Assembly: GCA_024213275.1 (NCBI GenBank)
Contig: JANAVG010000002.1
Location: 62,001-126,000 of the forward strand
DNA: 64,000 bases
Direction of reading: 5' to 3'
From: Rossellomorea sp. BNER
Lineage (GTDB): Bacteria > Bacillota > Bacilli > Bacillales > Bacillaceae_B
In this document: piece after piece, positions 10,077 to 18,693 of the stretch
Position numbering within the stretch: position 1 is the first letter of the stretch
Layout: the number at the start of each line of letters is the position of its first letter
Made by a program: the position numbers and the translations under genes
Notes under the pieces: model-generated
Told to the model about the DNA's origin: nothing
What the model saw: the letters and a program-made list of their open reading frames with translations, nothing else
The model's database searches: none

Positions 10077-11066
10077 ATGTTTCGGATTGGATATCGTACA
10101 GCCAAAACAGCGGTTGGAACAGCTGTTGCCATTATGGTTGCACAGTGGATAGGGATTGAAAATTATGTATCCGCAGGAATCATAACAATATTATGTATAC
10201 AAAATACACAGAAGAAATCATTGAGGGCAGCTTGGAGTCGATTTCTCGCATGTATTATCGCGATGGGGTTTTCAACGTTGTTTTTTGAAGTACTTTTTTA
10301 TCACCCTGTGATTATTGGTTTACTTCTTTTATTTTTTATTCCAACCACTGTAATGGCAAATGTCAAAGAAGGAATTGTCACAAGCATTGTTATTATTTTA
10401 CATATTTATTCAGCTGGTAACGTTACGATTGATCTTCTTCGAAATGAGTTGGGAATCATCATCATTGGAATTGGAATTGCTCTTATTATGAACCTCTATA
10501 TGCCAAGTGTTGAGAATAAACTGGTAGAGTATTTAGAGTCAATAGAAGCCAATTTTAACCGGATTTTTTGTGAAGTTATTAACTACCTGAGAACAAATGA
10601 TGGAGATTGGGATGGAAGGGAAATAACAGAAACAGAACAACTGATTCAAGAGGCGAAGACGCTTGCATTTAAAGATGTCGAAAATCATTTTATCCGCCAT
10701 GAAAATCTCTACTATCATTATTTCAAAATGAGGGAAAAACAATTCGAAATCATTCAGAGATTATTACCGATTGTTACTTCGATTTCATTGAATATTGAAC
10801 AAGGTAGGATGATCGCAGATTTTATAGAAGACTTGAAAGAAAATATACATCGAGGTAATACTGCACTCCTTTATTTAAAAAAATTATATGATATGAAGAT
10901 AGAATTTGAACAAATGGAACTCCCTCAATCACGAGAAGAATTCGAAGCACGTGCAGCTCTTTTTCAATTCGTCAATGAAATGGAACAATATCTCCTCATT
11001 AAAAGTTCATTTAAAGGGATTCGAAAAAAGAAGAAGAATGGAAAAAAACATTTAGAAGCAAACTAA
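10077..11066 (+). CDS. yqjA: Aromatic acid exporter (ArAE)-family membrane protein YqjA
   Basis: The first 150 residues are strongly hydrophobic, with about four to five membrane spans and the opening R-I-G-Y-R-T-A-K-T-A-V-G-T typical of the Gram-positive ArAE_1 family. The remaining half is a charged, helical cytosolic domain with H-F-I-R-H-E-N-L-Y-Y-H-Y. Length (329 aa) and place before an L,D-transpeptidase gene match B. subtilis YqjA. The ATG has GAGGTG upstream. The substrate is unknown; export of small organic or aromatic acids is inferred from the family name only. The next gene starts 30 bp downstream, so the two are likely cotranscribed. Confidence 0.85.
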   Translation: MFRIGYRTAKTAVGTAVAIMVAQWIGIENYVSAGIITILCIQNTQKKSLRAAWSRFLACIIAMGFSTLFFEVLFYHPVIIGLLLLFFIPTTVMANVKEGIVTSIVIILHIYSAGNVTIDLLRNELGIIIIGIGIALIMNLYMPSVENKLVEYLESIEANFNRIFCEVINYLRTNDGDWDGREITETEQLIQEAKTLAFKDVENHFIRHENLYYHYFKMREKQFEIIQRLLPIVTSISLNIEQGRMIADFIEDLKENIHRGNTALLYLKKLYDMKIEFEQMELPQSREEFEARAALFQFVNEMEQYLLIKSSFKGIRKKKKNGKKHLEAN

Positions 11067-11096
11067 TGTCAACCATTATCTAAAGAGGGTGTCGAC

Positions 11097-11600
11097 ATGC
11101 GCTTGTTTCTTGCTATATTACTTGTCGTTTCGCCGATTTGGCCACTTGGAAGGAATCCTCTCCCAGGTGATCCGTTCCTTATCATTAATAAACAAAGTAA
11201 TGAACTCGCCTTTATTCGAGATGGGGTCGTTAAAAAAACATATAAAGTAGCAACGGGAAAAACCAATGATTTAACTCCAGAGGGATTATTTACCGTTACC
11301 GTTAAGGCAAAAAACCCTTACTACCGGAAGAAGAATATACCCGGTGGTGACCCAAGAAATCCACTAGGAACAAGATGGATAGGCTTTGATGCCAAAAATA
11401 CAGACGGTCGAATATATGGTGTTCACGGTACAAATCAACCTGAAAGTATCGGGAAGTATATTTCGAATGGATGCATCAGAATGTCAAGCCCAATCGTTGA
11501 AGAATTATATGAAGTTATTCCTATCGGAACGAAGGTTTTAGTGGTAAAGAGCAATAAATCATTCGTGCAGCTTGGAAAAGAGCACGGTGCGATTAAGTAA
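11097..11600 (+). CDS. yqjB: L,D-transpeptidase (YkuD domain), YqjB-like
   Basis: Small exported or membrane-tethered cell-wall enzyme, 167 aa. An N-terminal hydrophobic stretch (about 2-18) could be a signal peptide or anchor. The YkuD domain follows, with H110-G-T-N and, 16 residues on, the S-N-G-C126-I-R-M active-site motif; C126 is the predicted nucleophile and H110 the partner. L,D-transpeptidases link or modify peptidoglycan stem peptides. GAGGG precedes the ATG by 7 bp. It lies 30 bp after yqjA and ends at a strong terminator, so yqjA-yqjB form a transcription unit. It lacks the LysM domain found in YkuD itself. Confidence 0.9.
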   Translation: MRLFLAILLVVSPIWPLGRNPLPGDPFLIINKQSNELAFIRDGVVKKTYKVATGKTNDLTPEGLFTVTVKAKNPYYRKKNIPGGDPRNPLGTRWIGFDAKNTDGRIYGVHGTNQPESIGKYISNGCIRMSSPIVEELYEVIPIGTKVLVVKSNKSFVQLGKEHGAIK

Positions 11601-11636
11601 AAGGAGGGTGATCTGGTTGGATCATCCTCCTTTTCA
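11601..11636 (+). terminator. Rho-independent terminator after yqjB
   Basis: AAGGAGGGTGATC pairs with GATCATCCTCCTT (one bulge or mismatch) and is followed by a short T run; it starts directly after the yqjB stop codon. Confidence 0.8.
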
Positions 11637-11644
11637 TTCCTATT

Positions 11645-11740
11645 CTATAAAAACATAGTCAATCCCATTAGAATCGTCGAAGCAATCATAGCGAAAAGCA
11701 TTAAGAAAACGACTATTCTTTGAATTTTTTTATTTTGCAA
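11645..11740 (-). CDS. prli42: Prli42-like stressosome-associated membrane miniprotein (31 aa)
   Basis: A 31-codon minus-strand gene starting with TTG, with AAGGAG 10 bp upstream, ending in TAG. The peptide has a short basic N-terminus (N-K-K-I-Q-R) followed by one hydrophobic span with V-V-F-L-M-L-F-A-M, then S-T-I-L-M-G-L. This agrees in length, charge pattern and the S-T-x-L-M/A-G core with Prli42, the Listeria miniprotein that anchors the stressosome to the membrane and is conserved in Bacillus relatives. The role here is inferred from that family. It lies antisense between the yqjB terminator and mce. Confidence 0.8.
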   Translation of the reverse strand: MQNKKIQRIVVFLMLFAMIASTILMGLTMFL

Positions 11741-11918
11741 AAGAAATCATCTCCTTGCGAATACAATTCATACCGTTATTTTAACCCGTTCTGTCTAGGA
11801 TGACAAGTCGTCCAAATTTGAAAACGTTTACTAAATTTCGTCAGCAAGCAGGAATTTTCGACATTAATATCGAAATAGTAAAGTGTTTTTGGTTTTCTGT
11901 ATAAAGGGGATGTTAGGA

Positions 11919-12332
11919 ATGAAGAAGGTAGATCATATTGGAATTGCGGTTCATTCAATTAAGGAATCGCTATCTTTTTATAATGAAACATTAGAGCTTC
12001 CACTGATTCAAATCGAAGAGGTTTTATCAGAAGGAGTGAAAGTTGCCTTTATTGATGGAGGAAACATTAAGCTGGAACTTTTGGAACCGTTACATAATGA
12101 AAGTGCCATTGCCAAATTCCTTCAAAAAAAAGGTGAGGGAATTCACCATATCGCCTTTGGAGTTGAAAATATTCAAGACCGCATTAACGAGCTCCAACAA
12201 AATGGGGTTCGAATGATCCATGACAAGCCGAAACTAGGTGCTGGTGGAGCTGAAGTTGCGTTTATGCATCCAAAGTCAGCTTTTGGAGTTCTTTATGAGC
12301 TTTGCGACAAGACAAACATCAAGGGGGAGTAA
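11919..12332 (+). CDS. mce: Methylmalonyl-CoA epimerase (VOC fold), YqjC
   Basis: Interconverts (S)- and (R)-methylmalonyl-CoA, linking propionyl-CoA carboxylase to the mutase encoded at 2-6 kb. The 137-residue protein has the two beta-alpha-beta-beta-beta units of the vicinal oxygen chelate fold. It shows M-K-K-V-D-H-I-G-I-A-V near the start (metal-ligand His), K-L-E-L-L-E-P in the first unit, and G-I-H-H-I-A-F-G-V (second His) followed by Y-E-L-C at the end. I choose the ATG at 11919, behind GGGGATGTTAGGA, and not the GTG 36 bp upstream, because family members begin at this point. The next gene starts 3 bp after the stop, so the two are cotranscribed. Confidence 0.92.
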   Translation: MKKVDHIGIAVHSIKESLSFYNETLELPLIQIEEVLSEGVKVAFIDGGNIKLELLEPLHNESAIAKFLQKKGEGIHHIAFGVENIQDRINELQQNGVRMIHDKPKLGAGGAEVAFMHPKSAFGVLYELCDKTNIKGE

Positions 12333-12334
12333 AA

Positions 12335-13885
12335 ATGACAGACATTTATGAAAAAATTAATGAATTGTATGATAAAAGAAGAAAAGTCGAGCTTGGGGGT
12401 GGAGATGAGAGAATTGACAAACAGCATGAAAAAGGGAAGCTAACAGCAAGAGAACGTATCGATATTTTGGTTGACCCTGGCTCATTCGTGGAATTAAATC
12501 CATTTATCGAACATCGTTCCCGAGATTTCGGCTTAGGTGATATGGAAGGACCCGGGGATGGTGTTGTAACAGGTTATGGAAAAGTAGATGGGAAACCGAT
12601 ATATTTGTTTTCTCAGGATTTCACTGTTTTTGGAGGAGCTCTCGGAGAAATGCATGCAAAGAAAATTGCTCATGTCATGGATTTAGCGGTGAAAAACGGA
12701 GCGCCTTTTATAGGACTAAACGATTCTGGGGGAGCAAGAATTCAAGAAGGGGTCGTGTCACTTGATGGTTACGGTCATATTTTTTATCGTAACTCGATTT
12801 ATTCTGGAGTCATTCCGCAAATTTCCGTCATTATGGGGCCATGTGCAGGTGGGGCTGTCTATTCACCTGCTATTACGGACTTCGTTTTCATGGTAGACAA
12901 TACAAGTCAAATGTTTATTACGGGTCCTAAAGTGATTGAAACGGTTACAGGTGAAAAGATTAGTTCTGAAGACCTTGGTGGTTCGAAAGTCCATAACAGT
13001 ATAAGTGGGAATGCACACTTTAGAGGTGAAACAGAAGAGGAAGTTCTTCAAATGGTTCGATCACTATTATCTTATTTACCTCAAAATAATGAAGAAAAGC
13101 CACCAATGAAGAAAGAAACTGACCATGACGATTTTCGACCTGAGCTGACGGACCTCATTCCTTTTGATGCTGTCCGCCCATATGATGTTAGAACCGTGAT
13201 TAATCAGGTGGTTGATGAAGATTCTTTCATGGAAGTGCAACGTGAATTCGCTAAAAATATTGTGATTGGGTTAGCTCGTATTAAGGGGGAAGTTGTAGGG
13301 TTAGTATGTAATCAGCCAAAGTTTATGGCAGGTGGATTAGATATTGATTCGTCTGATAAAGCATCCAGGTTTATCCGTTTCTGTGACTCTTTTAATATTC
13401 CAATCATTACGTTTGAGGATGTAACTGGATTTTTCCCTGGAATTAAACAAGAGCACGGCGGGATTATTAGGCATGGTGCTAAAATTTTATATGCTTACTC
13501 AGAAGCAACTGTTCCAAAGATGACAGTTATCCTTCGGAAAGCATATGGAGGAGCTTATGTAGCATTAAACAGTAAATCTATCGGTGCGGATCTTGTATTT
13601 GCTTGGCCAAATGCGGAAATTGCCGTGATGGGTCCACAAGGGGCTGCCAATGTTATTTTTGCACGGGATATTGCCAAAAGTGACAACCCAGAGGAAACAA
13701 GAGAAACGAAAATTGAAGAATACCGTGAAAAGTTTGCTAACCCGTATGTGGCAGCAGCTAATGGAATGGTTGATGATGTCATTGATCCACGAGAAACAAG
13801 AATTAAGTTAATCCAAGGTCTCGAAATGATGAGAAATAAGAAAGAATCAAGACCACATAAAAAACATGGAAATATCCCTTTGTAA
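12335..13885 (+). CDS. yqjD: Acyl-CoA carboxylase carboxyltransferase subunit (propionyl-CoA carboxylase beta / methylmalonyl-CoA decarboxylase alpha), YqjD
   Basis: The 516-residue protein has the paired crotonase-like carboxyltransferase domains of biotin-dependent acyl-CoA carboxylases. Signs are R-I-D-I-L-V-D-P-G-S-F at the N-terminus, F-G-G-A-L-G-E and the oxyanion G-G-A-R-I-Q-E-G near 125-135, M-G-P-C-A-G-G-A-V-Y, and the second-domain G-G-A-Y-V-A-L-N-S-K and M-G-P-Q-G-A-A motifs. No biotin carboxylase or biotin-carrier domain is present here or nearby. The ATG at 12335 follows AAGGGGGAG; an upstream in-frame TTG at 12302 lies inside mce and is less likely. Cotranscribed with mce, it most probably supplies (S)-methylmalonyl-CoA from propionyl-CoA. 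Confidence 0.92.
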   Translation: MTDIYEKINELYDKRRKVELGGGDERIDKQHEKGKLTARERIDILVDPGSFVELNPFIEHRSRDFGLGDMEGPGDGVVTGYGKVDGKPIYLFSQDFTVFGGALGEMHAKKIAHVMDLAVKNGAPFIGLNDSGGARIQEGVVSLDGYGHIFYRNSIYSGVIPQISVIMGPCAGGAVYSPAITDFVFMVDNTSQMFITGPKVIETVTGEKISSEDLGGSKVHNSISGNAHFRGETEEEVLQMVRSLLSYLPQNNEEKPPMKKETDHDDFRPELTDLIPFDAVRPYDVRTVINQVVDEDSFMEVQREFAKNIVIGLARIKGEVVGLVCNQPKFMAGGLDIDSSDKASRFIRFCDSFNIPIITFEDVTGFFPGIKQEHGGIIRHGAKILYAYSEATVPKMTVILRKAYGGAYVALNSKSIGADLVFAWPNAEIAVMGPQGAANVIFARDIAKSDNPEETRETKIEEYREKFANPYVAAANGMVDDVIDPRETRIKLIQGLEMMRNKKESRPHKKHGNIPL

Positions 13886-13899
13886 AAATTATGAATGAT

Positions 13900-13928
13900 T
13901 TGTAGCCTTATCCCATTAGCGATATACT
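13900..13928 (+). promoter_or_regulatory. Predicted sigma-A promoter of yqjE
   Basis: TTGTAG at 13900-13905 and TATACT at 13923-13928 are separated by 17 bp and lie about 33 bp upstream of the yqjE start codon. Confidence 0.55.
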
Positions 13929-13960
13929 AAAAAGGTGACTACATATTTGGAGGAATACAG

Positions 13961-15085
13961 ATGATTAATGAAGAACGTTTATTAAATGAATTTTTAGAGT
14001 TAGTTCAAATTGATTCAGAAACTCGTGATGAAGCAGAAATCGCGAAAGTCTTAACGAAGAAGTTTGAAGATTTAGGTGTTGAAGTATTTGAAGACGACAC
14101 AATGGAACAAACCGGACATGGCGCAGGTAACCTTATTTGTACTTTAAAAGGAACAAAAGAAGGTGTCGATACGATTTACTTCACATCCCATATGGACACA
14201 GTCGTTCCTGCAAAAGGGGTTAAACCGACAGTTAAAGAGGATGGTTATGTCTATTCTGATGGCACAACGATCTTAGGGGCCGATGATAAAGCTGGGCTTG
14301 CGACAATGTTTGAAGCACTCAGAGTGTTGAAAGAAGAAAATATTGAGCATGGAACCATTCAATTTATTATCACAGTTGGAGAAGAATCTGGATTAGTCGG
14401 TGCAAAAGCACTTGACCCAGCACTTGTTAAAGCAAAATATGGTTTTGCCCTAGATAGTGACGGCGAAGTCGGAAATATTATCGTAGCCGCCCCAACACAG
14501 GCGAAAATTAAAGCTGTGCTAAACGGAAAAACCGCTCATGCAGGTGTTGCGCCTGAGAAAGGGATTTCAGCAATTACAATGGCTGCAAAAGCGATATCAA
14601 GGATGCCGCTTGGTAGAATTGATGAAGAAACGACAGCGAATATTGGCCGCTTTGAAGGTGGAAGAGCAACAAATATCGTATGTGATCGTGTAGACATTCT
14701 TGCAGAAGCCCGTTCACTAATTCCTGAAAAAATGGAAGCACAAGTAGCGAAAATGAAAGAAGCATTCGAATCTACAGCTGCAGAATTTGGCGGTTCCGCT
14801 GAGGTTGATGTACAGGTAATGTACCCAGGATTCAAATTTGGCGAAGGTGATGAGGTTGTTGAAATCGCTAAAAAAGCAGCAGCTAAAATTGGTCGTCCAA
14901 GTGAATTATTAACAAGCGGTGGCGGTAGTGACGCCAATGTCATTGCAGGTTTCGGTGTTCCAACTGTAAACCTTGCCGTAGGGTATGAAGAAATTCATAC
15001 AACGAATGAGAGAATGCCTGTTAAAGAGCTTGTCAAACTTTCTGAGATGGTTGTTGCCATCATTAAAGAGGTAGCTGGAGAATAA
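13961..15085 (+). CDS. yqjE: M20-family metallopeptidase (PepT-like), YqjE
   Basis: Cytosolic di-zinc aminopeptidase-type hydrolase of the M20/M42 superfamily, 374 aa. The metal-binding signs are S-H-M-D-T-V-V (first His and Asp), L-G-A-D-D-K-A-G (bridging Asp), V-G-E-E-S-G-L-V-G (catalytic Glu pair), A-L-D-S-D-G and, near the C-terminus, the E-I-H-T-T-N-E final His. The dimerization domain sits in the middle, with G-K-T-A-H-A-G-V. The ATG at 13961 has a perfect GGAGG upstream. The protein resembles tripeptidase T but the natural substrate is unknown. It is monocistronic between a predicted promoter and a strong terminator. Confidence 0.9.
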   Translation: MINEERLLNEFLELVQIDSETRDEAEIAKVLTKKFEDLGVEVFEDDTMEQTGHGAGNLICTLKGTKEGVDTIYFTSHMDTVVPAKGVKPTVKEDGYVYSDGTTILGADDKAGLATMFEALRVLKEENIEHGTIQFIITVGEESGLVGAKALDPALVKAKYGFALDSDGEVGNIIVAAPTQAKIKAVLNGKTAHAGVAPEKGISAITMAAKAISRMPLGRIDEETTANIGRFEGGRATNIVCDRVDILAEARSLIPEKMEAQVAKMKEAFESTAAEFGGSAEVDVQVMYPGFKFGEGDEVVEIAKKAAAKIGRPSELLTSGGGSDANVIAGFGVPTVNLAVGYEEIHTTNERMPVKELVKLSEMVVAIIKEVAGE

Positions 15086-15099
15086 TGATGTAAAATTTA

Positions 15100-15142
15100 A
15101 ACTCATATAAGGGAGGTTATCCTTCCTTATATGAGTTTTTTT
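15100..15142 (+). terminator. Rho-independent terminator after yqjE
   Basis: A 13-bp stem (AACTCATATAAGG / CCTTATATGAGTT) is followed by a run of T. Confidence 0.88.
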
Positions 15143-15230
15143 AGTTCTTTTTATCTAGAAAAATTAATACAAAACAGAACGAATATGGTACATTTATATT
15201 AGTGTTTATAGAAAAGGGAGGGCAATTAAG

Positions 15231-15713
15231 TTGAAAGAAAACCGTAAAGTAATCGTTTTTCAAACGGGTAACGGGGAATATGGAATATTCATAGAAAATA
15301 TTCTATCTATAGAAAAAGTAGATAAAATAACGCCTATTCCACATTTACCGTCATATGTTAGCGGAATGGTTAAAGTGAGAGATGAATTGATTCCAGTATT
15401 AGATTTTAATATGTTCATGTATCATGTAGAAACGAGCGACCTACATAAATCCCGATTAATTGTTCTGAAAACAGAATCCATTACAATAGGAATAATCGTC
15501 GATGAAGCGAAAGAAATAGTAGATATTCCAAATGAATCCTTTAAACAAGTAAGTTTACTAGCGTACTCTAACACAAAATATTTTTCAGGAGTTGTCAATC
15601 TCGAAGACCGTCTTATAACCATGATCGACCCAGAAAGCTTAGTAGAAAGTCTTGATCGTATGAAGGAAATAAAAGATTATATGGATGAGAAGAAGGAAGA
15701 AATGCATGCATAA
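15231..15713 (+). CDS. CheW-domain chemotaxis coupling protein
   Basis: A single CheW-like domain of 160 aa. Visible marks are V-F-Q-T-G-N-G-E-Y-G-I near the start, I-E-K-V-D-K-I-T-P-I-P, the conserved V-x-G-x-V-x-V-R-D-x-x-I-P-V-L-D pattern, and G-I-I-V-D-E-A. CheW bridges chemoreceptors and the CheA kinase. The start is TTG at 15231, with AAAAGGGAGGG 8 bp upstream; no better codon is available. No other chemotaxis gene is in the window, so it is an orphan copy. The C-terminus is extended by a charged helix rich in Lys and Glu. It could also be the CheW half of a CheV-type protein, but no receiver domain follows. Confidence 0.88.
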   Translation: MKENRKVIVFQTGNGEYGIFIENILSIEKVDKITPIPHLPSYVSGMVKVRDELIPVLDFNMFMYHVETSDLHKSRLIVLKTESITIGIIVDEAKEIVDIPNESFKQVSLLAYSNTKYFSGVVNLEDRLITMIDPESLVESLDRMKEIKDYMDEKKEEMHA

Positions 15714-15751
15714 AGAGTATGCGTTTTTTTGTTATAATAAAGAGAAAAGAT

Positions 15752-15765
15752 CGAACAAAAGGTCG
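15752..15765 (+). promoter_or_regulatory. Candidate LexA (SOS) operator upstream of the DNA polymerase IV gene
   Basis: CGAACAAAAGGTCG matches the Bacillus LexA consensus CGAACRNRYGTTYG at 12 of 14 positions. It lies 7 bp before the start codon and 13 bp after a TATAAT (15733-15738), so a bound repressor would sit on the transcript start region. It overlaps the ribosome binding site and may be chance similarity. Confidence 0.4.
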
Positions 15766-15772
15766 TGTAGAA

Positions 15773-17026
15773 ATGAACTCTTACTATCCAAAAAAAGGTA
15801 GAGTCATCTTTCATGTTGATATGAATAGTTTTTATGCTTCCGTTGAAATGGCATATGATCCGACATTGAAAGGAAAACCTTTAGCGATTGCCGGGAACCC
15901 AGAGGAACGGAAAGGAATTATTGTCACATGCAGCTATGAAGCAAGAAAATTTGGGGTGAAGACCACTATGCCTTTATGGGAAGCAAAGAAATTATGTTCA
16001 CATCTCATAATCATGCGTCCAAATTTTGATCGTTATCGTGCTGCTTCTAAGGGGATGTTTGATATATTAAGACAATATGCAGATTTGGTTGAGCCCGTCT
16101 CTATTGATGAAGGGTATATGGATATTTCCGGTGCGGCTGATTTGGGAACTCCAGTTGAAATCGCCCAATCGATTCAAAATCAAATCGAAAGAGAGCTTGA
16201 CCTTCCTTGCAGCATTGGAATTGCCCCGAACAAATTTTTAGCTAAAACGGCTTCAGATATGAAAAAACCTATGGGTATCACGATTTTAAGAATAAGGGAC
16301 ATTCCACAAATTTTATGGCCACGAGATGTAGTTGAAATGCATGGAATCGGTGAAAAAACCGCTCAGAAGCTTTATGCTATCGGTGTTAAAACCATAAATG
16401 ATTTAGCACATGGGGAAGACCTTCTACTGAAATCGACCCTAGGTATTAATGGAATACGTTTAAAAAAAAGAGCGAATGGTGAAGATCCTAGACCTGTAGA
16501 TCCAGACTCCATTTATGATTTTAAAAGTATCGGTAATTCTACAACTCTGCCTAAGGATTCTACCAATCAAAAGGAATTGCTCAACGTCATTCATACACTT
16601 TCGTCAAAGGTCGCTAGCAGATTAAAGAATAAGGGAATGATGGCAACCACCATCCAGGTGATGATTCGTTTTAAAAATAGAAAAACGATTACACGCAGTA
16701 AAAAGGTTAGAAATCCAGTGCAGCTTGATCAAACAATATTTGAAGAGGCGAAGCAATTGTTCCTTAAACATTGGAATGGAGATTCTGTTCGGCTCCTGGG
16801 TGTGACGGGACAGGACTTAATCGAAAAGGACGAGGCTGTAGAACAATTAGATTTGTTCAGCTATGAGAAAGCAGCAGAAAAAGAGCCCCTCTATGATGCA
16901 ATTAGCCGTCTTCAAAAAAAGTATGGGAAAAAGATGATTAAAAAGGGAATAGAACATAATGAACATAAACAACGAGATAACCAGCATGACACCAGTTTTA
17001 ATAAAGACTTTTTAAGAGAAGACTAA
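15773..17026 (+). CDS. dinB: DNA polymerase IV (Y-family translesion polymerase)
   Basis: Low-fidelity polymerase that bypasses DNA lesions. The 417-residue protein has F-H-V-D-M-N-S-F-Y-A-S-V-E (catalytic Asp and steric-gate region), the S-Y-E-A-R-K-F-G finger motif, the V-S-I-D-E-G-Y-M-D catalytic acid pair, the helix-hairpin-helix thumb (I-G-E-K-T-A-Q-K-L) and the little-finger domain. A Q-L-D-L-F-S-Y motif near the C-terminus is a beta-clamp binding site. I choose ATG at 15773; an in-frame GTG at 15719 would add 18 basic residues and is less likely. It corresponds to B. subtilis yqjH (polY1) by neighbourhood. Confidence 0.93.
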   Translation: MNSYYPKKGRVIFHVDMNSFYASVEMAYDPTLKGKPLAIAGNPEERKGIIVTCSYEARKFGVKTTMPLWEAKKLCSHLIIMRPNFDRYRAASKGMFDILRQYADLVEPVSIDEGYMDISGAADLGTPVEIAQSIQNQIERELDLPCSIGIAPNKFLAKTASDMKKPMGITILRIRDIPQILWPRDVVEMHGIGEKTAQKLYAIGVKTINDLAHGEDLLLKSTLGINGIRLKKRANGEDPRPVDPDSIYDFKSIGNSTTLPKDSTNQKELLNVIHTLSSKVASRLKNKGMMATTIQVMIRFKNRKTITRSKKVRNPVQLDQTIFEEAKQLFLKHWNGDSVRLLGVTGQDLIEKDEAVEQLDLFSYEKAAEKEPLYDAISRLQKKYGKKMIKKGIEHNEHKQRDNQHDTSFNKDFLRED

Positions 17027-17190
17027 TTTAGATATAAATGAAATATAAGAATGAGCCAGATAAGATCATGTATACTAAGAAGGTTAGACACTAGGTATGT
17101 GAGTGTAATAGTTGCACTTGATAACGAATCTTGTTAAATTTAGAAGGATGCAAACACACATAAATTTATAGAATGAAGGGACGTTGTAAC

Positions 17191-18600
17191 ATGTCGAATC
17201 AACAAATCGGTGTCATCGGCTTAGCAGTTATGGGGAAGAATCTTGCTTGGAATATAGAAAGCAGAGGGTATTCTGTATCTGTTTATAACCGTTCTCGTGA
17301 AAAAACAGACGAGATGCTGAATGAATCAAAAGGAAAAAATGTTGTAGGTACATATACTATTGAAGAATTTGTTCAATCATTAGAAAAACCACGTAAGATT
17401 TTATTGATGGTAAAGGCTGGAAACCCTACGGATGCAACAATTGAACAGCTTAAACCATACTTGGATAAAGGCGATATTCTCATTGATGGCGGAAATACGT
17501 TCTTTGAGGATACAAGACGTCGTAATCAAGAGTTAAGTGAATTGGGTATTCATTTCATCGGTACAGGTGTATCTGGTGGTGAAGAGGGTGCATTAACAGG
17601 CCCTTCGATTATGCCAGGTGGCCAAAAAGAAGCCTATGAGCTAGTTGCTCCAATCCTCAAAGACATTGCCGCAAAGGTGGAAGGTGAGCCATGTACAACA
17701 TATATTGGTCCTGATGGAGCAGGTCATTATGTGAAAATGGTCCATAATGGAATTGAATATGGAGACATGCAGCTGATTGCAGAATCCTATTTCCTTATGA
17801 AGAATGTCTTAGGATTAAGCGCAGAAGATCTTCATGAAGTATTTGCTGATTGGAATAAGGGAGAATTGGATAGTTATCTCATTGAAATTACCGCAGATAT
17901 TTTCACGAAAAAAGATGATGAAACAGGAAAACCAATGGTTGATGTGATTCTTGATAAAGCAGGTCAAAAGGGTACAGGTAAATGGACGAGCCAAAGTGCA
18001 CTAGACCTGGGAGTTTCATTACCTATCATTACTGAATCTGTGTTTGCTCGTTTTATTTCAGCTATCAAGGACGAGCGTGTGAAAGCGAGCAAAATCCTTA
18101 ATGGACCAGAAACAAAACGATTTGAAGGTGACAAAGAAGCATTTGTTGAATCGATCCGAAAAGCCCTTTATATGAGTAAAATTTGTTCCTATGCACAAGG
18201 CTTTGCTCAAATGCGTTCAGCTTCTGAAGAATACGGTTGGGATTTAAGCTATGGGGAAATTGCGATGATTTTCCGTGGCGGCTGTATCATCCGTGCTCAA
18301 TTCTTACAAAAAATTAAAGAAGCCTATGATCGTGAACCAGAACTTAGAAATTTATTGTTAGATGAATACTTCAAAGAAATCGTTGAGAGCTACCAATATG
18401 CACTAAGGGATGTCATTAGTGCGGCTGTTCAAAACGGAATTCCTGTACCAGGATTCTCTGCTGCCCTTTCTTATTATGACAGCTATCGTACAGAAACCCT
18501 TCCAGCGAACTTAATTCAAGCTCAACGTGATTATTTTGGTGCCCATACGTACCAACGTACAGATAAAGAAGGAACATTCCATACGGAGTGGTTATCATAA
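17191..18600 (+). CDS. gndA: 6-phosphogluconate dehydrogenase, NADP-dependent
   Basis: Oxidative pentose-phosphate pathway enzyme converting 6-phosphogluconate to ribulose 5-phosphate, CO2 and NADPH. The 469-residue protein has the Rossmann start [14 protein letters not shown], the D-G-G-N-T-F-F-E-D substrate segment, G-V-S-G-G-E-E-G-A, the catalytic Lys/Asn region [12 protein letters not shown], and the helical C-terminal domain ending H-T-E-W. I choose ATG at 17191 (AAGGG 10 bp upstream); the ATG at 17173 adds six residues and lacks a ribosome binding site. zwf lies 1 kb away on the other strand, so the two pathway dehydrogenases are neighbours but not in one operon. Confidence 0.96.
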   Translation: MSNQQIGVIGLAVMGKNLAWNIESRGYSVSVYNRSREKTDEMLNESKGKNVVGTYTIEEFVQSLEKPRKILLMVKAGNPTDATIEQLKPYLDKGDILIDGGNTFFEDTRRRNQELSELGIHFIGTGVSGGEEGALTGPSIMPGGQKEAYELVAPILKDIAAKVEGEPCTTYIGPDGAGHYVKMVHNGIEYGDMQLIAESYFLMKNVLGLSAEDLHEVFADWNKGELDSYLIEITADIFTKKDDETGKPMVDVILDKAGQKGTGKWTSQSALDLGVSLPIITESVFARFISAIKDERVKASKILNGPETKRFEGDKEAFVESIRKALYMSKICSYAQGFAQMRSASEEYGWDLSYGEIAMIFRGGCIIRAQFLQKIKEAYDREPELRNLLLDEYFKEIVESYQYALRDVISAAVQNGIPVPGFSAALSYYDSYRTETLPANLIQAQRDYFGAHTYQRTDKEGTFHTEWLS

Positions 18601-18610
18601 TCGAATATGA

Positions 18611-18648
18611 AAAAAGCCATGCGATGAATTTAGATCGCATGGCTTTTT
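18611..18648. terminator. Rho-independent terminator after gndA
   Basis: A 14-bp perfect stem (AAAAAGCCATGCGA / TCGCATGGCTTTTT). The A and T runs in the stem let it act on both strands. Confidence 0.87.
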
Positions 18649-18693
18649 ATATAAGATTTTGTTGAATACCAGCATTTCCGCATTAGCTTCCAA

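Noticed and set aside
12302..12334. Longer N-terminus for the carboxyltransferase starting at TTG 12302
   Set aside because: The segment overlaps the end of mce and lacks a site; ATG 12335 has AAGGGGGAG and gives the family N-terminus.
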